Of a stretch of 64,000 nt of DNA, positions 56,362 to 64,000 are shown in pieces. Origin of the DNA: Oscillospiraceae bacterium (GTDB taxonomy: Bacteria; Bacillota; Clostridia; Oscillospirales; Oscillospiraceae); the NCBI GenBank assembly GCA_910574635.1, contig CAJTCG010000004.1:1-64000 (forward strand), given 5' to 3'. The notes below the pieces were generated by a model, which did not search any database, was not told the DNA's origin, and was given only the letters and a program-made list of their open reading frames with translations. The position numbers and the translations under genes are program-made. Positions within the stretch are counted from its first letter, which is position 1. Each line of letters starts with the position of its first letter.

Positions 56362-57887
56362 GGCTGTTCCTCCTGTTCCGCCGCCTTGGCGGCGAAGATT
56401 TCTTCCTGAATACGGCGCCGGGTGCCGTCAAACAGCAGTTCCCGGTTGTGCCGGAAATAGGCGTCGCAGCCGAAGGTCTCAATGAGCCAGCTGGTGTCGG
56501 GCCCGGCGGTGAGCTCCGTGACGAACAGCACCAGCTCCTGCCCCTGGCCGAAGGTTTCCTCCAAAAAGGCGAAGGCGTGATCCAGCTCCGCCTTGGCTTC
56601 CCGGGCCTGGGAGGCCCGTTTTTCCACTTCCTGCCCAAACCAGCCCCGCACCGCCACCATGGCCAGCCCGGAATCGGCGGGGTTCTCCTGAATGAGGCGG
56701 CGGCGGTAGTCCTCCAGGATATTGATTTCCAGCTGGGCCAGGGCCTGGCGCTGTTTATCCCCCTGGCCCGCGTTCCCGGCCCGTTTCAGGGCCTCCCGGC
56801 GTTCGCCGGTCAGGGTCTCCAGAACCGCCTGGGGGTCCTCTCCGGCGGCCAGGTCCTCTTTGAATTTTGTCAGGGCGGCGTGGAGGTTTTCGCACAGGCT
56901 GTCCTGGCGGCGGGTCTCCCGGGCGGCCTCGGAGAGGCGGGAGAGGAGCAGCCCCATGACGGACAGCTTCTCGTCGAAAGGCGCGGCCCGGAGCTCCCGG
57001 ACGGTGATGGGCTTCCAGGTTCCCGTCAGGATGCCGTCCACATGGTAGATCTTCCGGTACTTGCCGTAGAGTTCCAAATAATTGGCAAAGTCCCGGGCGA
57101 TGCGGGGAAGCTGGATATACTGCCCCACCACCTCCCGGTCCGCCTTGAGGCCCAGGGTTTCATAGACCGTCAGCAGCTCGCTCAAATCCTCCCAGCCCCG
57201 GGCGGTGGCGAACTGGATGCCCTCCGCCGTAGTCTCCACCCGGTAGAAGTGGTCCTTCCTGATGTCCAGATAGGACACCACCGCCCCGTGGATGCCCTTG
57301 GCCCGGGCGTACTCCTTCCAGACGGCGAAGTCCTCCTGTACGTCGATGCGCTTCACCCGGTCCAGGGTCACCACGTCGAAATCCCGGACGGAGCGGTTGT
57401 ATTCCGGCGGGTTTCCGGCGGCGGCGATGAGCCAGCCCTCCGGCAGGCGCTGGTTGCCGAAGGTCTTGCACTGGAGAAATTGCAGCATCATGGGGGCCAG
57501 GGTTTCCGAGACGCAGTTGATCTCGTCCAGGAAGAGGATGCCCTCCTTGAGGCCGGTTTTCTCCATCAGGTCATAGACGGAGGCCAGAATTTCGCTCATG
57601 GTGTACTCGGTGATGGAGTAGGTCTGCCCGCCGTAGGTCCGCGTTTCGATGAAGGGCAGGCCCACGGCGCTCTGGCGGGTATGGTGGGTGATGGTGTAGG
57701 CCACCAGGCCCACGCCGGTCTCGGCGGCCACCTGCTCCATGATCTGGGTTTTGCCCACGCCGGGCGGGCCCATCAGCAGGACGGGCCGCTGGCGGACCGG
57801 GGGGATTAGATAATTCCCCAAGGGGTCCTTGGCCAGGTAGGCTTTTAAGGTATTGGTGATTTCCTGTTTGGCTTGTTTGATGTTCAT
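56358..57887 (-). CDS. MoxR-like AAA ATPase
   Basis: This 509-residue AAA+ ATPase has Walker A LLMGPPGVGKTQIMEQ, Walker B GILFLDEINCVSET and sensor 1 LIAAAGNPPEYNR. MoxR proteins act as chaperones for protein complexes, usually with VWA-domain partners; the VWA-like gene 58677-60026 lies nearby. C-terminal helices (about residues 320-500) are family-typical. Confidence 0.9.
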   Translation of the reverse strand: MNIKQAKQEITNTLKAYLAKDPLGNYLIPPVRQRPVLLMGPPGVGKTQIMEQVAAETGVGLVAYTITHHTRQSAVGLPFIETRTYGGQTYSITEYTMSEILASVYDLMEKTGLKEGILFLDEINCVSETLAPMMLQFLQCKTFGNQRLPEGWLIAAAGNPPEYNRSVRDFDVVTLDRVKRIDVQEDFAVWKEYARAKGIHGAVVSYLDIRKDHFYRVETTAEGIQFATARGWEDLSELLTVYETLGLKADREVVGQYIQLPRIARDFANYLELYGKYRKIYHVDGILTGTWKPITVRELRAAPFDEKLSVMGLLLSRLSEAARETRRQDSLCENLHAALTKFKEDLAAGEDPQAVLETLTGERREALKRAGNAGQGDKQRQALAQLEINILEDYRRRLIQENPADSGLAMVAVRGWFGQEVEKRASQAREAKAELDHAFAFLEETFGQGQELVLFVTELTAGPDTSWLIETFGCDAYFRHNRELLFDGTRRRIQEEIFAAKAAEQEEQP

Positions 57888-58075
57888 GGCGTTTCCTTCC
57901 TGGTTCCCCGGCAGGGGAGGGGAGATAGTACTCGCCCTTGCGGGCGGGGCGGATTGGCGGCCGGCGACGGCTGGTCCATTGCACGGCCCAAAAGAGAAAA
58001 GGAAGCAAGGGCCCTTCTATCGGTAGAACACCCTGTAGGGGCGGACCTGTGAGTCTGCCCTTTTCCCGGGCCCAC

Positions 58076-58666
58076 TTATTCCCTCCACTCGGCCAACTCC
58101 TCCAGCGGCTTCCGGGGCCGGGGCGGCGGATTCCCGGCGGCGTACCCCAAGGCCATGGCCGCCGCGAGAGCTCCCGGCCCGCCGATCCATTCCTGCAGCG
58201 CGTCATAGGCGAAATAGGTGTTGCAAATCCAAAGACTGCCTAGACCCAGCGCCGTGGCCTGGAGGGCCATATTCTCCAGGCACGCGCCCAGGGACTGGGC
58301 GTTGCAGAGCTCGGTGACCCGTTCGTCTGTGTTCAGCGTCTGTCTCGGGTCCTGGCCCAGGGGGTTCGTGACGAAGATGACAACCGGGGCTTGTTTCATG
58401 ATGGCCAGCGTTTGGACTGCCCCGCCGAGATGCCGGGCGCTCTCCGGCAGGAGGGGGCGGCGGCGTTCCTCCTCCAGGCCCTGCGCCATGGCGGCCAGCG
58501 CTTCCGCCTTTTTCTTGGCAAGGGCCACGGTGAACCGCCAGGGCTGGCGGTTTTTTGCCGAGGGGGCCAGGGCCCCCGCTTGCAGCACGGTTTCGATAGC
58601 TTTCCTGGAAACCGGCTGGGGCAGATAGGCCCGGATGCTCCGCCGGTTCACGATTTCAGACAGCAT
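58076..58666 (-). CDS. Nitroreductase-family protein
   Basis: This 196-residue flavoprotein-type protein has the FMN-binding start IVNRRSIRAYLPQPVSRKAI, then APSAKNRQPWRFTV and the C-terminal YFAYDALQEWIGGPG. It reduces nitro or quinone compounds with NAD(P)H. It lies between the MoxR and VWA genes, transcribed with them. Confidence 0.9.
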   Translation of the reverse strand: MLSEIVNRRSIRAYLPQPVSRKAIETVLQAGALAPSAKNRQPWRFTVALAKKKAEALAAMAQGLEEERRRPLLPESARHLGGAVQTLAIMKQAPVVIFVTNPLGQDPRQTLNTDERVTELCNAQSLGACLENMALQATALGLGSLWICNTYFAYDALQEWIGGPGALAAAMALGYAAGNPPPRPRKPLEELAEWRE

Positions 58667-58676
58667 AGCGCCTCCT

Positions 58677-60026
58677 TTACAGCTCCGGCAGCTCGTCCAG
58701 GTCCAGTTCCTCCGGCAGTTCCTCCGCCGCCCGGTCCAAATCCGGGGCCTCCAGCACCAGCCGGATGGCCCAGGGGGGCGTTTTCACGGAAAGCGGCGGC
58801 TCTCCCAGGAGGATGAAGGCCGTTTCATAGGGCGTCCGCTTTTCCGGGTAAATTCCCATGCCGTCGGTGAAGTACACAAGGCCCCGGAGGCTGGTGAAGG
58901 CCCCCGCCTCTTGAAGCTTTGCCACATGGTCGAATACCGGGCGGAAGTCCGTGGCGCTGCCGCCGGTGAGCTGGAAGTTCTCCATATAATTCCGCAGGTC
59001 CTCCAAATCGTGAAGCACATCGTCGGAGCGGATTTGGTCGTCGCACTGGATGACGCGGATGTTCACTTTTCTGGTAAAGGTCCCCGCGCTCCGCAAAATC
59101 GCGTAGGTGCAGGCCAGAAACTGCCGGACCCGCTCCCCGGAGGTGGACATGGAGGTGTCCACGGCGATGACGAAATCCTCAATGCGCTTTTCCTCCCGGG
59201 TTTCCGGCGGCTCCACCAGGGGCATGTTTCCGTAAAGCCGGAGGCCGTAGGAGTAGAAGCCGTAGTCAAAGGCGTCGGCGTCCACCGCCGCCACCTCCCG
59301 GGGGGCGGCGAAGCGGCGGAGAAACGCCCGGTAGTCCACGTCGTCCCGGATGGCCGCCCGGACCTGCTCCAGCACGGCCTCGCCGCCGGTCCCCTTGTCG
59401 GAGAGGACCGTCTCCAGGCCCGTCTGGGTTTTGCCGGAGAGGTCTTGCCATTTCTGGTCCTGGCGGCGGCTCTGCTCCTTACCGTCCTGCCGCTCCGGGT
59501 CCCAGAGCCCGTGGTCGTCCACCAGAAAGGCCCGCTGGAGCTGGGCGATTTCATACTCCGGCAGGTTCAGCCGCAAAAGGCGGCGGTAGATGCCCTCCGC
59601 CGTCAGCACCGGCATGTCCCGCTTGCACTCACCGTAGAATTTCCGCTTCCGGGGAGCCGCTCCGGCGTTGAGGCAGGGGTAGTCCAGTTCATCCAGAATA
59701 CTCTCCACCGCCGCGTCGCAGCTGAGGTCCCACAGCTCCGGGAGCTTGCCCCGCTTCTTCGCCAGATGCCGGAGCATGCAGTGGAGAATCACATGGAGAT
59801 AGGCCCGGCAGGTCCACACCCGGCTCCGCAGATAGCGGTCCGCCAGCCAGGACCCGTCGTAATACAGCGTCTCGCCGTCGGTGGCCAGGGACAGCGTCAC
59901 CCCGCCGCCGGGGGCGAAAGCCAGAGCGCAGAGGGCCGCGTCCAGATAGGGCAGGCTCATATACAGCTCGTTCCGGGAGGCGAAGAGGATGTCCCGCCCA
60001 ATCCCGGCAAAGTCCTTTTGTTCCAT
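58677..60026 (-). CDS. VWA-like (DUF2201) protein, MoxR partner
   Basis: This protein of about 449 residues has a peptidase-like N-terminal domain (CRAYLHVILHCMLRHLAKKR) and a C-terminal VWA-like fold with MIDAS-type DFVIAVDTSMSTSGE and GGSATDFRPVFDHV. MoxR-VWA pairs act together in complex assembly. ATG at 60026 follows AAGGG. The acidic C-terminus (ELPEELDLDELPEL) is notable. Confidence 0.85.
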   Translation of the reverse strand: MEQKDFAGIGRDILFASRNELYMSLPYLDAALCALAFAPGGGVTLSLATDGETLYYDGSWLADRYLRSRVWTCRAYLHVILHCMLRHLAKKRGKLPELWDLSCDAAVESILDELDYPCLNAGAAPRKRKFYGECKRDMPVLTAEGIYRRLLRLNLPEYEIAQLQRAFLVDDHGLWDPERQDGKEQSRRQDQKWQDLSGKTQTGLETVLSDKGTGGEAVLEQVRAAIRDDVDYRAFLRRFAAPREVAAVDADAFDYGFYSYGLRLYGNMPLVEPPETREEKRIEDFVIAVDTSMSTSGERVRQFLACTYAILRSAGTFTRKVNIRVIQCDDQIRSDDVLHDLEDLRNYMENFQLTGGSATDFRPVFDHVAKLQEAGAFTSLRGLVYFTDGMGIYPEKRTPYETAFILLGEPPLSVKTPPWAIRLVLEAPDLDRAAEELPEELDLDELPEL

Positions 60027-60042
60027 AAAACCCTTGGCCCTT

Positions 60043-61029
60043 CTATAATGTAAAGGATTTTTCCGCTCCGGCGGGGAAGCGGCGGTGCTGCTCCTCCAGC
60101 AAAGCCGCCAGGGCCGCCGTGGCCCCCCGCTCCCGGGCCAGGGCACAGGCGTCCAGGAGGGTTTCCCGGTCCGGTTCCGTCAGCTCCAGAAGGAAGGGGA
60201 GGGCTTCCCCTTCTTCCAGCAGGAGGCGGAGGGCCTCCCCGGCGTGTTCCTTTAAATAGGCCCGGTAGCCCGCCGCCGCCCCCTCCGCCAAATCCACCGG
60301 CCAGCGGAGGCGCCGCCAGGCAAGGCGCAGGGCGGCGGATTCGTCGTGCTCCATCCCCAGAAAGTCTTGCCAGAGGCCGTCGTACTCCTTGAGGGACAGG
60401 CGTTTTTGACGGAAGCAGTGGTGATAGGGGTAGCCCGCGCCGGAGATGAAGTAATCGAAATGATGGGCGGGGCAGTTTTCTTCATAGAGCTCTGTATACT
60501 CCGGGAACAGCAGACGGGCAATCTCCCCGCCGGGGCCGTAAACGGTTACGTCCAGTTCCCGGCTAAGCTCCCCGGCGAACCAGGCCAGGGCCTCCCCCTG
60601 GTCCGGGCCTGTCCGGGTCAGGTGGAGGGTATCCAGGCTGCGGCAGTTCATCAGCGCGCCGCCGCCCCAGCGGGACACGCCGTCGTGAATACGGAGAGTG
60701 CTTAAGGCGGAGCAGTTCAACAGGGCGTAGTCCCCCACGGCCTTGAGGGTCTGCGGCAGGGTCAGGTCCCGGAGGCTCCGGTTGTCCCAGGCCGCCCCGT
60801 CCTCCGGAGGGATGCAGGTGATTTGGAGGGTTTCCGCCCCGGCGGGCAGGGGAGCCGTTTGCCGGTCCGGGGCCAGGGCCCGGTCTCCCAGGGCCGTCAC
60901 CGGCAGACCGAGCAGCTCCTCCGGCAGGACGGCCCGGGCGTCGGGGGTCCCGGCCCGGAGAAGGGTGACGCCGCCGCCTTCCCGGCGGAAAACCAGCTTC
61001 CAATTGCTTGCGCCGCTGACGGTTTCCAT
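60043..61029 (-). CDS. BspA-type leucine-rich repeat protein
   Basis: This protein of about 328 residues has LRR_5-type repeats in the N-terminal half (LPEELLGLPVTALGDRAL, LTLPQTLKAVGDYALLNCSA, IHDGVSRWGGGALMNCRSLD). A helical C-terminal half has no assignment. Start at 61029 follows GGAGG. No signal peptide is visible, so it is probably cytoplasmic. It precedes the VWA gene and is probably co-transcribed. Confidence 0.75.
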   Translation of the reverse strand: METVSGASNWKLVFRREGGGVTLLRAGTPDARAVLPEELLGLPVTALGDRALAPDRQTAPLPAGAETLQITCIPPEDGAAWDNRSLRDLTLPQTLKAVGDYALLNCSALSTLRIHDGVSRWGGGALMNCRSLDTLHLTRTGPDQGEALAWFAGELSRELDVTVYGPGGEIARLLFPEYTELYEENCPAHHFDYFISGAGYPYHHCFRQKRLSLKEYDGLWQDFLGMEHDESAALRLAWRRLRWPVDLAEGAAAGYRAYLKEHAGEALRLLLEEGEALPFLLELTEPDRETLLDACALARERGATAALAALLEEQHRRFPAGAEKSFTL

Positions 61030-61115
61030 AAGCCCGCGCCTCCTTCCGTTTTTCCAGAGGTAGTATACCACAGGCGGGAGCAATTTCCTAGCCAAAATTT
61101 TTTTCATCGACCCCC

Positions 61116-61156
61116 TTGACAAACTGTTCATTCTGTGTATACTGTATATGAACAGT
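61116..61156 (+). promoter_or_regulatory. Promoter and operator of the GntR/ABC operon
   Basis: TTGACA (61116-61121), a 16-bp spacer and TATACT (61138-61143) form a strong promoter. The inverted repeat ACTGTTCAT/ATGAACAGT (61123-61131 and 61148-61156) brackets the -10 box, a likely site for the GntR regulator that follows. Confidence 0.8.
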
Positions 61157-61173
61157 GAAACGGAGGAACTTCC

Positions 61174-61554
61174 ATGGAAATCATCATCCGCAACACCGGG
61201 GGCCAGCCCATCTATGAGCAGATCTACTCCCAGCTCAAGGCCCAGATCATCGCCGGGGTCCTGACCCCGGGGGAGGCCCTGCCCTCCATCCGGGCCCTGG
61301 CCAAGGATTTGAAAATCTCCGTCATCACCACCAAGCGGGCCTATGACGAGCTGGAGGCCGAGGGCTTCCTCTACACCGTGGCCGGGAAGGGCTGCTTTGT
61401 GGCGGAGAAGAATCTGGACCTGATCCGGGAGCAGCAGCTCAAGGAGCTGGAAAACCACCTGACCGCCGCCGCGGGACTGGCGAAGAGCTGTTCCGTGACG
61501 GTGGAGGAACTGATCGACATGCTGCGCGTCCTGTTAGAGGAGGAGAACGTATGA
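61174..61554 (+). CDS. GntR-family regulator (YtrA type)
   Basis: This 126-residue YtrA-type GntR regulator has a winged helix (YEQIYSQLKAQIIAGVLTPG, LPSIRALAKDLKISVITTKR) and a short C-terminal effector-less domain. It overlaps the ABC ATPase by 4 bp. It probably represses this operon until cell-envelope stress occurs. Confidence 0.9.
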   Translation: MEIIIRNTGGQPIYEQIYSQLKAQIIAGVLTPGEALPSIRALAKDLKISVITTKRAYDELEAEGFLYTVAGKGCFVAEKNLDLIREQQLKELENHLTAAAGLAKSCSVTVEELIDMLRVLLEEENV

Positions 61555-62399
61555 ACGCCATTGAACTGAACCATATCTGCAAGTCCTTTGGAGAATTTGC
61601 CATCCGGGATTTGAGCCTCACGGTGCCCAGCGGCACCATCTGCGGCCTGGTGGGGGAGAACGGCGCGGGAAAATCCACCACCATCCGCCTGCTGATGAAC
61701 GCCCTCCGCCCCGACGGCGGGACCGCCAGGGTTTTGGGGGTGGATGTGTCCTCCCCGGAGTTCCGGGCCGTGAAGGAGGATGTGGGCGTCGTTTTGGACG
61801 AGGCGTATTACCCGGAAACCCTCACCGCCGTCCAGGTGGGGAAGGTGATGGCGGGGACCTACAAGCGCTGGGACCAGGGGACCTACGACGGCTACCTCCG
61901 CCGCTTCGACCTGCCGGGGAAGAAGCCCTTCAAGGACTTTTCCCGGGGCATGAAGATGAAGCTGTCCATCGCCGTGGCCCTGAGCCACCAGCCAAAGCTG
62001 CTGATTCTGGACGAGGCGACCTCCGGCCTGGACCCCATCGTCCGGGACGAGGTGCTGGAGATTTTCAACGAGTTCACCCGGGAGGAGGACCACTCCATTT
62101 TGATTTCCTCCCATATCCTCAGCGATTTGGAGAAGCTCTGTGATTACATTGCCTTCCTGCACAGGGGACAGCTCCTCTTTTGCGACGAGAAGGACCAGCT
62201 TCTGGAGACCTACGGCGTCTTTGCCGGGACGGCGGAGCAGCTGGAAAGCCTCCGGGAGGAGGCCATCCTGGGCCGGGAGTCCAGCGGCTACGGCGGGGTC
62301 CGGGCCCTGGTCCGGCGGGAGGAGGTCCCGGCGGGCCTGGAGCTGGAGCGGGCGACGGTGGAGGATATCATCCTCTTTATGGTGAAAGGAGCGAAATGA
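61551..62399 (+). CDS. ABC transporter ATP-binding protein
   Basis: This 282-residue ATPase has Walker A GENGAGKSTTIRLL, a signature-like FSRGMKMKLSIAVAL, Walker B LLILDEATSGLDP and H-loop ISSHI. It follows the GntR gene and precedes a permease, as in YtrAB-type systems. Confidence 0.92.
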   Translation: MNAIELNHICKSFGEFAIRDLSLTVPSGTICGLVGENGAGKSTTIRLLMNALRPDGGTARVLGVDVSSPEFRAVKEDVGVVLDEAYYPETLTAVQVGKVMAGTYKRWDQGTYDGYLRRFDLPGKKPFKDFSRGMKMKLSIAVALSHQPKLLILDEATSGLDPIVRDEVLEIFNEFTREEDHSILISSHILSDLEKLCDYIAFLHRGQLLFCDEKDQLLETYGVFAGTAEQLESLREEAILGRESSGYGGVRALVRREEVPAGLELERATVEDIILFMVKGAK

Positions 62400-62986
62400 T
62401 GAAAGCGCTGGTACAGAAGGATTTCTATGTGATCTGGAAGCAGATGAGAATGTTTGTCCTGGTGTTGGCGCTGCTGTCCATGGTGAACAGTGCGTTCAAT
62501 ACGGTGTTCCTGGTGGTCTGGTGCTCCATGCTGCCCTATACGGCCATGGCCTATGACGAGCGGAGCCATTGGAATCAGCTGGCGGCCATGATGCCCTATT
62601 CCAAGCGGGATATCGTGCTGAGCAAGTACGTGCTGGGCTGGCTCTGCATGGCGGCGTCGGGGGTGTTCTGCCTGGCGGTGCAGGCGGCGGCGGGGATTGT
62701 TTCGGGGAGCGCGCCCAGTGTTCCCACCCTGCTGGCGAGCCTTTGCTTGGGAATCATCACCCTGGATATCACCTTACCGGCGGTGCTGCGCTTCGGCGTG
62801 GAGAGGGGAAGGATGATTTTCATGGTGGTGATCTTCGGCGTGGCGATCTCCATAGGGATTCTTGTGGACATGGTGGATGAACTCCCCAGCCTACCCGTTC
62901 CCCTGGTGGTGCTGCTTCCCCTGGGGGCGGCGGCGGGAACGGCGCTTTCCATCCCGCTGTCCATGAAGCTCTACAAGGAGAATTGA
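62396..62986 (+). CDS. ABC-2-type permease
   Basis: This protein of about 196 residues has five to six hydrophobic segments (for example MFVLVLALLSMVNSAFNTVF and RMIFMVVIFGVAISIGILVD). It overlaps the ATPase stop as ATGA. The function is probably export or immunity; the substrate is unknown. Confidence 0.88.
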   Translation: MMKALVQKDFYVIWKQMRMFVLVLALLSMVNSAFNTVFLVVWCSMLPYTAMAYDERSHWNQLAAMMPYSKRDIVLSKYVLGWLCMAASGVFCLAVQAAAGIVSGSAPSVPTLLASLCLGIITLDITLPAVLRFGVERGRMIFMVVIFGVAISIGILVDMVDELPSLPVPLVVLLPLGAAAGTALSIPLSMKLYKEN

Positions 62987-63001
62987 AAGGAGAGGTACGC
63001 A

Positions 63002-63091
63002 ATGCCCCATGTACCAAATAATCTGCTGCTGCTTCTGCTGCTTTTGCCGCTTGCGGACCGGCTGTGGAAGATGTGGAAGGACCACCATTAA
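63002..63091 (+). CDS. Small hydrophobic peptide (29 aa)
   Basis: MPHVPNNLLLLLLLLPLADR, then a short basic-aromatic tail. AAAGGAGAGG precedes the ATG. It lies between the permease and the zinc-ribbon gene in the same operon. It may be a small membrane subunit or regulator of the transporter. Confidence 0.6.
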   Translation: MPHVPNNLLLLLLLLPLADRLWKMWKDHH

Positions 63092-63102
63092 GGAGAGATG
63101 AC

Positions 63103-63321
63103 ATGAAAAATACCAAGCGCTGCCCCGTCTGCGGCTCCACGGATGTCATTCGGGTCCCGGACGACGCCCACCGCTACCTCTCCAACGGCATCTTCCTCAC
63201 CCGGGCGCTGATGGTGAAGCGGATTCCCGTGGCCCGCTATGTCTGCCATGACTGCGGATACCTGGAAAACTGGGTGGAGAACCAGCACGAACGGGACAAG
63301 ATCAAGCGGGCCTGGGGATAA
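63103..63321 (+). CDS. Zinc-ribbon protein (72 aa)
   Basis: Two CxxC pairs, RCPVCGSTDV and YVCHDCGYLE, give a zinc ribbon; the middle is basic. AGGAGAG precedes the ATG at 63103. It is the last gene of the transporter operon. Unknown function. Confidence 0.75.
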   Translation: MKNTKRCPVCGSTDVIRVPDDAHRYLSNGIFLTRALMVKRIPVARYVCHDCGYLENWVENQHERDKIKRAWG

Positions 63322-63325
63322 CCGG

Positions 63326-63549
63326 CGGGCCCTCCGCCATAAGGCGGAGGGCCCGTCAGGCTGGCGAAAAAATATTTTCGCCAGCCTGAGCAAGTTTTCA
63401 GAACCCGCGGAAAGTTCTGAAAACTTATGATTTAAAAACGAAAGGAACCCCTCCTGGGTTCCTCTCGTAACTCTCTTCCTTCCCGTCAAATGGGTCTTCC
63501 GGTTTTTTCGACACTCCGGCGGGCCCTCCGCCATAAGGCGGAGGGCCCG
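63326..63549. repeat. Cluster of long perfect hairpins
   Basis: A 13-bp stem with loop ATAA lies at 63326-63355 and an identical copy at 63520-63549. The flanks are shared too, giving a 35-bp direct repeat. Between them are a 14-bp stem (63357-63370 with 63375-63388) and a 13-bp stem (63392-63404 with 63414-63426). The region is non-coding. The first hairpin probably terminates the operon and the second the convergent ferritin-like gene. Confidence 0.75.
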
Positions 63550-63554
63550 TTTCT

Positions 63555-64000
63555 TCATGCGTTTTGCAGGCTTCTTTGCAGCAGTCCCATCAGGGTTTCC
63601 GCGTGGGCGTAGGACTGCTTGCTCATCTCCTCGAAGAGCTTCGTCAGACAGGGGTCCATGGTGTCCTCGGCGGAGCGGGCGTAGTTGAAGCCGCTGCACG
63701 CCGCCGCGTGATAGCGCTCCCGGAGGGCGGGGCACCAGCGGCCTGCGTAGATGCGCTCCGCGCTGACGCTGGGGCGGTAGCGCCGGCCGGTGATGAGGTA
63801 GTGGGCCGCCATCAGCCGCCGGGCCTGGTCCTGGAGTTCCGCCGCCATGTCCCGCAGGGGCTTCCGGGCCCAGGAGGGGGCCTGGCGGGTCAGGGCCAGA
63901 AGATAGCGCCGGTCCGACAGGGCCGCTTCGATGTAGCCGGTGATGACCTCCAGCATCTCCTCCGCCTCGGTGCCCATGCAGCAGGGATTTTGTTCCGCGC
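63555..64000 (-). CDS. Ferritin-like/DUF2202-type helical protein, partial
   Basis: The frame continues past the right edge (reading AEQNPCCMGTEAEEM, so the ATG at 63977 is probably internal). The visible part has helices with RYLLALTRQAPSWARKPLRD, AHYLITGRRYRP and RERYHAAACSGFNYARSAED, in the style of ferritin-like proteins of clostridia. Without the N-terminus, metal-ligand residues cannot be checked. Confidence 0.6.
   Translation of the reverse strand, partial: AEQNPCCMGTEAEEMLEVITGYIEAALSDRRYLLALTRQAPSWARKPLRDMAAELQDQARRLMAAHYLITGRRYRPSVSAERIYAGRWCPALRERYHAAACSGFNYARSAEDTMDPCLTKLFEEMSKQSYAHAETLMGLLQRSLQNA

Noticed and set aside
1..64000. CRISPR arrays, tRNA or rRNA genes
   Set aside because: No regularly spaced repeat array or recognisable tRNA or rRNA sequence was seen on reading both strands; a covariance search would be needed to exclude tRNAs fully.

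Overview
The window looks like chromosome from a GC-rich, spore-forming gut Firmicute of the Oscillospiraceae type. The base composition, AGGAGG-type ribosome sites, Tn1549-like conjugative-element genes, PBSX-like phage tail genes and a spore-type GH18 hydrolase all point that way. The genus is not proven.

Positions 1 to about 12,310 are the right part of an integrative conjugative element. They hold (i) an AT-richer leftward three-gene operon (353-3628): a HEPN-like protein, a deviant ParA-like ATPase with a KGGMGRT P-loop, and a second P-loop NTPase. It is cargo of unknown function and the best candidate here for an undescribed defence system. (ii) A VanRS-like two-component system, a VanZ-like protein and an ABC exporter, each preceded by VanR-box-like sites but with no glycopeptide-resistance ligase genes. 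(iii) The usual element tail end: a sigma-like regulator, a frameshifted Orf8-like gene, a small ORF and a large serine recombinase. Four copies of a short repeat separate these modules, and a strongly nested stem-loop structure sits at 3806-3952.

Positions 12,325-52,233 are a prophage of about 39.9 kb with an HK97-type head and a contractile PBSX-like tail. Its own serine integrase inserted it into a GH18 (SleL/YaaH-like) gene. Both junctions can be read: perfect 12-bp inverted arms lie 14 bp either side of an AC dinucleotide, and rejoining the flanks restores a conserved GH18 motif. Leftward lysogeny genes (integrase, toxin-antitoxin pair, standalone HSDR_N nuclease-like protein, repressor) occupy 12.3-17.5 kb. 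Rightward early genes (Cro-like regulators, replication organiser, DnaB-like helicase, ParA, PcfK/AcrIIA9-like and PcfJ-like proteins, HUH-like protein) fill 17.6-29 kb. Packaging, head, tail, baseplate, fibre and lysis genes follow to 51.9 kb. Two putative type I toxin/antisense modules, an antisense-type small RNA, a reverse-strand moron with its own promoter, a programmed frameshift, three copies of a palindromic operator and two copies of a covarying hairpin element are embedded in it.

From 52.2 kb the host chromosome resumes: the 3' part of the GH18 gene, purB and purA, a phage-like small gene, a NifU-like protein, a MoxR ATPase with a VWA partner, a nitroreductase, an LRR protein, a GntR/ABC transporter operon, small zinc-ribbon and hydrophobic proteins, a hairpin cluster, and a ferritin-like gene that runs off the end.
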